Shown one piece after another: positions 6,008 through 9,566 of a stretch of 9,566 bases of DNA; the stretch's first letter is position 1, and each line of letters begins with the position of its first letter. Both the position numbers and the translations under genes were made by a program. A model generated the notes under the pieces. That model saw nothing but the letters and a program-made list of their open reading frames with translations. It had not been told where the DNA came from and searched no databases. The stretch spans positions 1 through 9,566 of the forward strand of contig JANQDY010000054.1 of NCBI GenBank assembly GCA_028278625.1, read 5' to 3'. This DNA comes from Thermodesulfobacteriota bacterium. GTDB taxonomy: Bacteria; Desulfobacterota; DSM-4660; Desulfatiglandales; Desulfatiglandaceae.

Positions 6008-6075
6008 AAATCCTCCATCCAATCCCTTTCTGAAAGAAGTTTCATATCAAGCAAAGGGAGATGGGGGATTTTTTT
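6008..6075 (+). terminator. Strong intrinsic terminator after the selenoprotein gene
   Basis: A 12-bp outer stem (6008-6019 with 6060-6071, one G-U wobble) encloses a 6-bp inner stem CCCTTT/AAAGGG (6024-6029 with 6053-6058) and a small GAAA/TTTC hairpin (6032-6035 with 6040-6043). It runs directly into seven Ts (6069-6075). It probably ends the fmdB-like/selenoprotein transcript. It also lies 123 nt before asnA, so an attenuator role cannot be excluded, although I see no alternative antiterminator fold. Confidence 0.75.
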
Positions 6076-6080
6076 GTGCA

Positions 6081-6107
6081 TTGACGGATGCTTTATTTAG
6101 TGATACT
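6081..6107 (+). promoter_or_regulatory. Weak candidate promoter for asnA
   Basis: TTGACG (6081-6086) resembles a -35 hexamer; GATACT (6102-6107) is a 4-of-6 match to -10 at a short 15-nt spacing. It falls just after the terminator and about 90 nt before the asnA start, a sensible place. A small palindrome GTGAT-C-ATCAC (6147-6157) lies between it and the gene and might be an operator. Confidence 0.25.
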
Positions 6108-6198
6108 GCCTCATGGAGTGTTTTTTCAGAACAGCTAAAAGGTTTCGTGATCATCACATTTTATCCATTCAGTTGGGAGTCCCGAAAGGAGGACATCG

Positions 6199-7329
6199 AT
6201 GAAAGAAAAAGAAGCGGATCTCGCCGGTCCCGGCATTGGGGATTATGCAGACATCGAACGCATCCTGCCCGATGATTATCGTTCTTTATTAAATCCCAGG
6301 GAAACACAGCTGGCCCTTTATGCGGCCAAGGACTACATCGAGGAGAACCTGTGCCGTGAACTGAATCTTATCCGGGTCACCGTCCCTCTCATCGTTGATG
6401 TGGATAGCGGTGTCAATGACTACCTGGACCGTGACGGTTCCAGAACGCCCATTCAGTTTCACATCTCAAACGACAACGAAAAAAATCCCATCGATGCACA
6501 GGTGGTGCAGGCCGCCACCAAATGGAAACGGGTGGCCCTCAAACAGTTCGGCATGAAGACCGGGCAGGGACTTTTGACGGATATGCGCGCCATTCGCAAG
6601 GACTACTTTCTGGATCACGATCACAGCGCCTATGTGGACCAGTGGGACTGGGAACTGGCCATCACCGAGGAACAGCGAAACCTTTCCTTGCTCAAAGAGG
6701 TGGTGGAAAAAATATGGAAGGTGATCAAAGGTGCCGAGACCCATTTGCACACCCTGTTTCCCCAGCTTAAAACCGACAGATACGAGGATTTGCCCGAGAA
6801 ACTCACCTTTCTGCACGCGGAAGACATGCTGGCCCGATACCCGGATCTCCCCCGAAAAGAGCGGGAAACAAAAATCGTAAAGGAATATAAAGCCATTTTC
6901 ATTTACGGTATCGGATGGACCCTTGCGGACGGGTACCCCCATGAACTGCGGGCCGCCGATTATGACGACTGGGTTACGGAAACGGTTTCAGAAGACGGAC
7001 GGCCCATGCACGGTCTAAATGGTGACATTCTGGTCTGGAATCCGATCACTCGAAGGCGTCACGAACTGACATCCATGGGGGTCCGGGTCAACGCCGAGAC
7101 ATTGAAACAACAGCTTGAAATAACCAATCAGCTCGATTTTCTGGAAATGCCGTACCATCAGGCGGTGCTCAACAATGAAATACCTCTCAGCATCGGCGGC
7201 GGGATCGGCCAATCCAGGACCTTCATGTCCCTGCTCAAAAAAGCGCACCTTGGAGAAGTGAGCGCCACGGTGTGGCCCAAAATACTAAAGGAAATGTGCG
7301 CCAAAAAGAACATACATGTGATTGAGTAG
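6199..7329 (+). CDS. asnA: Aspartate--ammonia ligase (asparagine synthetase A)
   Basis: A 376-residue cytoplasmic enzyme that makes L-asparagine from L-aspartate, ammonia and ATP (yielding AMP and PPi); it is a class II aminoacyl-tRNA-synthetase-like fold. Recognisable family blocks in order: LCRELNLIRVTVPLIVD (51-67), ATKWKR (106-111), YVDQWDWE (145-152), ARYPDLPRKERE (212-223), RAADYDDW (251-258), LNGDILVWNP (273-282), ELTSMGVRV (289-297) and IGGGIGQSR (332-340). The E. coli enzyme has 330 residues; the extra length is mainly a ~25-residue N-terminal extension (starting MKEKEADLAGPG) and insertions in the middle. The start is set by AAGGAGG (6184-6190) with 8 nt spacing. It is a single-gene unit behind a terminator. 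The enzyme depends on ammonia rather than glutamine, which fits an anaerobe with ample ammonium, though that is inference. Confidence 0.96.
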   Translation: MKEKEADLAGPGIGDYADIERILPDDYRSLLNPRETQLALYAAKDYIEENLCRELNLIRVTVPLIVDVDSGVNDYLDRDGSRTPIQFHISNDNEKNPIDAQVVQAATKWKRVALKQFGMKTGQGLLTDMRAIRKDYFLDHDHSAYVDQWDWELAITEEQRNLSLLKEVVEKIWKVIKGAETHLHTLFPQLKTDRYEDLPEKLTFLHAEDMLARYPDLPRKERETKIVKEYKAIFIYGIGWTLADGYPHELRAADYDDWVTETVSEDGRPMHGLNGDILVWNPITRRRHELTSMGVRVNAETLKQQLEITNQLDFLEMPYHQAVLNNEIPLSIGGGIGQSRTFMSLLKKAHLGEVSATVWPKILKEMCAKKNIHVIE

Positions 7330-7346
7330 TTTCGCTTTCACCAAAT

Positions 7347-7372
7347 GGGGGGTGAACCGCTTTACGCCCCCC
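7347..7372. terminator. GC hairpin between convergent asnA and EamA genes
   Basis: GGGGGG (7347-7352) can pair with CCCCCC (7367-7372), extended inward by a G-U and a G-C pair. It sits in the 32-nt space between the two stop codons and overlaps the end of the EamA gene. There is no clear T-run on either side, so its role as a shared terminator is tentative. Confidence 0.3.
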
Positions 7373-8276
7373 TGCGGTTGAAGATCACCATTCCCAGAAG
7401 AATCAGGGTCATCCCCGTCACGTGGTAGGCGTGCAGCCGCTCGCCCAGAAACAGAATGGCCATGGCCGAGGCAAACACCGGCACAAGATAGGTGAAAAGC
7501 CCGGCCCGGTTGGCCCCGATCAGTTCAATGCCCCGGTTCCAGCAGAAATAGGCCACGATGGAGGGAAAGAGGGCCACATAGGAAATGCTCATAATGGCGG
7601 CCAGGTTCAGGGAAAAGTGCCCCACCGTTATCAGTTCCCACACATAAAGCGGCAGGAGCATCAGCCCCCCCCAGCCAAAGGTCAGCACCAAAAAACTCAA
7701 AGGATGAATGGACGGCCGCTTTCTCAAAAGGGCCGAGTAAAGGGCATAGATGAAGACGGCGATAAGCATGAGCACATCCCCTTTCACCAGTTCCAGATTC
7801 AGCAGAATCAGTAGCTGGCCGCGCAGCACCAGAAGGCACGCACCTCCCATGGAGACCAGAACCCCCAAAAGCTGAATCCACGAAATCCGCTCTTTGAAAA
7901 CGGCCCAGGTTAAGAGGATAATCATGGCGGGCATCACGGTCTGCATCAAGGCCACGTTGATGGCGGTGGTGGTGTGGGCCGCGGTGTACAAAAGCGCATT
8001 AAAACAACTGACCCCTAACAGGGAGAGGACCAGCAGCCACTTCCATGACTTCATGGCTGTTTTCCAGTCCCGTTTCACATGCCCGAGGGTGAAGGGGATC
8101 AAAATGAAAAATGCCAAAACCCAGCGCCAAAACGCCAAGCTGACGGGAGGGACCACGTCCACCACCCCCCGTGCCACCACGGCATTCCCTCCCCAGCAGA
8201 GGGGCGGCACCAGCAGCAGGAGATAGGGAAACAGGCTGGAAGCAGCTCTTTTGCTCTTTGATGGCGGTTCCGGCAT
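7362..8276 (-). CDS. EamA/DMT superfamily transporter
   Basis: A 304-residue inner-membrane protein with about ten transmembrane helices in two EamA repeats, the typical length for drug/metabolite exporters (RhtA/YdcZ-type proteins). The first repeat has the characteristic opening LCWGGNAVVARG (26-37) with FWRW (49-52), and ends at FKER (127-130); the second ends FLGERL (276-281) followed by a last helix. A short hydrophilic basic N-terminus (residues 1-14) is cytoplasmic. The substrate is unknown; many family members export amino acids or metabolites. ATG 8276 lies 6 nt after the stop of the solute-binding protein gene and lacks a good Shine-Dalgarno of its own, so it is probably translationally coupled and last in that operon. 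Confidence 0.92.
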   Translation of the reverse strand: MPEPPSKSKRAASSLFPYLLLLVPPLCWGGNAVVARGVVDVVPPVSLAFWRWVLAFFILIPFTLGHVKRDWKTAMKSWKWLLVLSLLGVSCFNALLYTAAHTTTAINVALMQTVMPAMIILLTWAVFKERISWIQLLGVLVSMGGACLLVLRGQLLILLNLELVKGDVLMLIAVFIYALYSALLRKRPSIHPLSFLVLTFGWGGLMLLPLYVWELITVGHFSLNLAAIMSISYVALFPSIVAYFCWNRGIELIGANRAGLFTYLVPVFASAMAILFLGERLHAYHVTGMTLILLGMVIFNRRGA

Positions 8277-8282
8277 GGCTAT

Positions 8283-9230
8283 TCACGGATGCGTTGAGGC
8301 CTGTTTGAACGGCGATTTGAGGTTCTCGACATTGCTCCGCATGACCGTCAAGAAATCCCCCTTTCCAGGGACATTGCCGCATGGATCAAAGACCAGGCTT
8401 TTGACGCCCATGGCCTTTAGTCGATCCGCTGATTTCTTAACAGGCGTCCCTTCCCAGATCATCCATTTTGCGGGGTGATGTTTCAGAAGTATCTTGAGCG
8501 CTTGCCATTGTTCATTGCCCGGCACTTCATCGGGTTCCCAATGGACGCTTTCCAGATTGAGCCCATATCGCCTGGCAAGATAGTCATATACCGGGTGGGA
8601 GGCAATTAACGGCGTTGATGGGGTTTTCTTGACAATTGCTTCAATTTCCTGATCAAGGGCCATCAGGTCCTTTCTCAAAGATTTAAGATTTCCGCTAAAC
8701 ACATCCTTTAATTCAGGACGTTTTCGACAGAGGGCTTTCGAAACGGCTTCCGCCTGTAAGGCCGCCAGCTTCGGATCCAGCCAGGTGGTAAAGGCAAGGG
8801 ACTCATGTGCATGTTTCCCTTCAGCACCATGACTGTGGGTCGTGACATCCTTTGTGGTGATGTATTGATCCTTGAACCGTTTGGACGTATCGACCATCCT
8901 GGAGCGTGGCAGGCTGACCTTATTTACCCATTTGGCGTATCCGGCGCCGTTTATGAGGATAAGATCCGCCGTCTGGTAAGCGGATATGTCGGCCACGCTT
9001 GGATTCCAGTAGGCCGGATCGACATCCGGTGGCGCGGGAAACGTCACCTTCACGTATTCGCCGCCGATGCGTTCGGCAAAATACTTCAGGGGATAGTTGA
9101 CCACGTAGACATTGAGCGGCCCGGCGGCTGAAATGTTTTCTATGGAATAGACGAAAATCACCAGCATGGGGAGGAGCATCCAACCGAACCTCCGCAGATT
9201 GTAGATTGAGAATGGTTTTTTGCGTTTCAT
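8283..9230 (-). CDS. ZnuA-like (cluster 9) ABC solute-binding protein with altered metal site
   Basis: A 315-residue periplasmic binding protein of the ZnuA/TroA type (PF01297). Residues ~1-36 are a signal peptide (basic KRKK start, hydrophobic 17-29, cleavage near SAA-GPL). The N-lobe starts LNVYVVNYPLKYFAERIGG, a short His-rich loop THSHGAEGKHAHE (131-143) follows, then TTWLDPKLA (148-156), SHPVYDYLARRYGL (211-224) and FDPCG (281-285). In ZnuA the ligands come from D.H.Y.P, PH.W.DP, H...Y and a late acidic residue. Here the first block reads DVDPAYWNPS and the second FTTWLDP, so two usual histidines are absent, while His212 and Asp282 remain. It may bind another metal, a metal complex or another ligand. 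The start has GGAGGTG 4 nt upstream. It follows an FtsX-like permease gene by 23 nt and precedes the EamA gene by 6 nt. Confidence 0.85.
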   Translation of the reverse strand: MKRKKPFSIYNLRRFGWMLLPMLVIFVYSIENISAAGPLNVYVVNYPLKYFAERIGGEYVKVTFPAPPDVDPAYWNPSVADISAYQTADLILINGAGYAKWVNKVSLPRSRMVDTSKRFKDQYITTKDVTTHSHGAEGKHAHESLAFTTWLDPKLAALQAEAVSKALCRKRPELKDVFSGNLKSLRKDLMALDQEIEAIVKKTPSTPLIASHPVYDYLARRYGLNLESVHWEPDEVPGNEQWQALKILLKHHPAKWMIWEGTPVKKSADRLKAMGVKSLVFDPCGNVPGKGDFLTVMRSNVENLKSPFKQASTHP

Positions 9231-9253
9231 TTTTCACCTCCATAACCAATATC

Positions 9254-9566
9254 CTATCTCACAAACAACATTCGAACCAGATCGTGCGATACATGATGGA
9301 CCGTAACCATAAGGATCGCGCAAAGGAAGGCGCTGGCCATAGCAATAATGATCATTTCCGCGGCCAACAATTTTACAATTGTCAAACGGCTGCAGCCGAT
9401 TCTGAAAATCGTCTGAATCTCCCGTTGCCTGAGCCTCAAGGACAGGGCAAATACCAGAATGACTGCCAGGACCGTTGCCAGGGCCACCACCGCGATGACC
9501 GCATCCAGTACGTTCTTTATGCGAAAGATATTTTCCAGCAGGCCCGCAATCACCTCCTCAGGTCTA
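9254..9566 (-). CDS. FtsX-like ABC transporter permease, C-terminal part (cut by window edge)
   Basis: The frame is open to the right edge and reads RPEEVIAGLLENIFRIKNVL, then a transmembrane helix (VIAVVALATVLAVILVFALSL). Next come the cytoplasmic segment RLRQREIQTIFRIGCSRLTI, a second helix (LLAAEMIIIAMASAFLCAIL) and a short tail ending MLFVR. This is the standard C-terminal end of FtsX/MacB/LolC-type permeases: helix, R.RE...R.IG....I, then helix. The GTG at 9553 is internal, not a start. The rest of the protein, and presumably its ATPase, lie beyond the window. The solute-binding protein starts 23 nt after its stop, so they are probably one transcription unit. FtsX-type permeases usually do not work with ZnuA-type binding proteins, which normally use a ZnuB-type permease. 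Confidence 0.85.
   Translation of the reverse strand, partial: RPEEVIAGLLENIFRIKNVLDAVIAVVALATVLAVILVFALSLRLRQREIQTIFRIGCSRLTIVKLLAAEMIIIAMASAFLCAILMVTVHHVSHDLVRMLFVR

Noticed and set aside
5983..6198. A T-box riboswitch upstream of asnA.
   Set aside because: I see no T-box consensus (TGGNACCGCG-like) and no specifier-loop architecture; the structure is an ordinary, if elaborate, terminator hairpin.
6081..6275. A 64-codon frame starting TTG 6081 on the plus strand.
   Set aside because: It lacks a ribosome-binding site and runs out of frame into the well-supported asnA gene.
7422..8226. Long plus-strand frames opposite the EamA gene.
   Set aside because: They are antisense shadows of a clear membrane-protein gene, with low-complexity Gln/His/Lys/Pro-rich translations.

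Overview
The window reads like chromosomal DNA of a Gram-negative anaerobe, most likely a Desulfobacterota (deltaproteobacterial, sulfate-reducer-like) organism. The reasons are lipoprotein and SPOR-type envelope genes, a hybrid histidine kinase of a style common in that group, an FmdB-type zinc ribbon, and above all an apparent selenocysteine-encoding UGA followed by an E. coli fdhF-like SECIS hairpin. The taxonomic call is an inference; no rRNA or marker gene is present. I see no rRNA, tRNA, CRISPR array, transposase or integrase.

Layout. (1) Positions 1-2081, plus strand: the 3' end of an unrecognised gene, then a hybrid sensor histidine kinase whose N-terminal sensory half is markedly AT-rich compared with its kinase/receiver half. 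(2) Positions 2197-4430, minus strand: an envelope operon read leftwards, consisting of a small lipoprotein, a SPOR + NlpC/P60 cell-wall hydrolase lipoprotein, and an MFS transporter. The kinase and the MFS gene converge on a 115-bp spacer with only weak hairpins. (3) Positions 4431-4600: a divergent intergenic region with a 6-bp GC hairpin. (4) Positions 4601-5377, plus: a metal-dependent cyclase/kynurenine-formamidase-like hydrolase. (5) Positions 5506-6075, plus: a compact unit of an FmdB-like zinc-ribbon gene, a 50-residue membrane-anchored selenoprotein (UGA at 5901-5903, SECIS at 5914-5930), a hairpin holding the stop codon, and a strong intrinsic terminator. (6) Positions 6199-7329, plus: asnA, ammonia-dependent asparagine synthetase. 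(7) Positions 7362-9566, minus, read leftwards: an FtsX-like ABC permease (cut by the window edge), a ZnuA-like solute-binding protein lacking two of the usual metal-ligand histidines, and an EamA/DMT exporter.

How they fit together. The two minus-strand clusters look like transcription units because spacing is short (6-55 nt) and strand is shared. The lipoprotein/hydrolase pair probably acts on peptidoglycan. The FtsX-like/ZnuA-like pair suggests a non-classical ABC system whose ligand may or may not be a metal. The most notable element is the tiny selenoprotein. A conventional gene caller would end it at the UGA as a 28-residue peptide or omit it.
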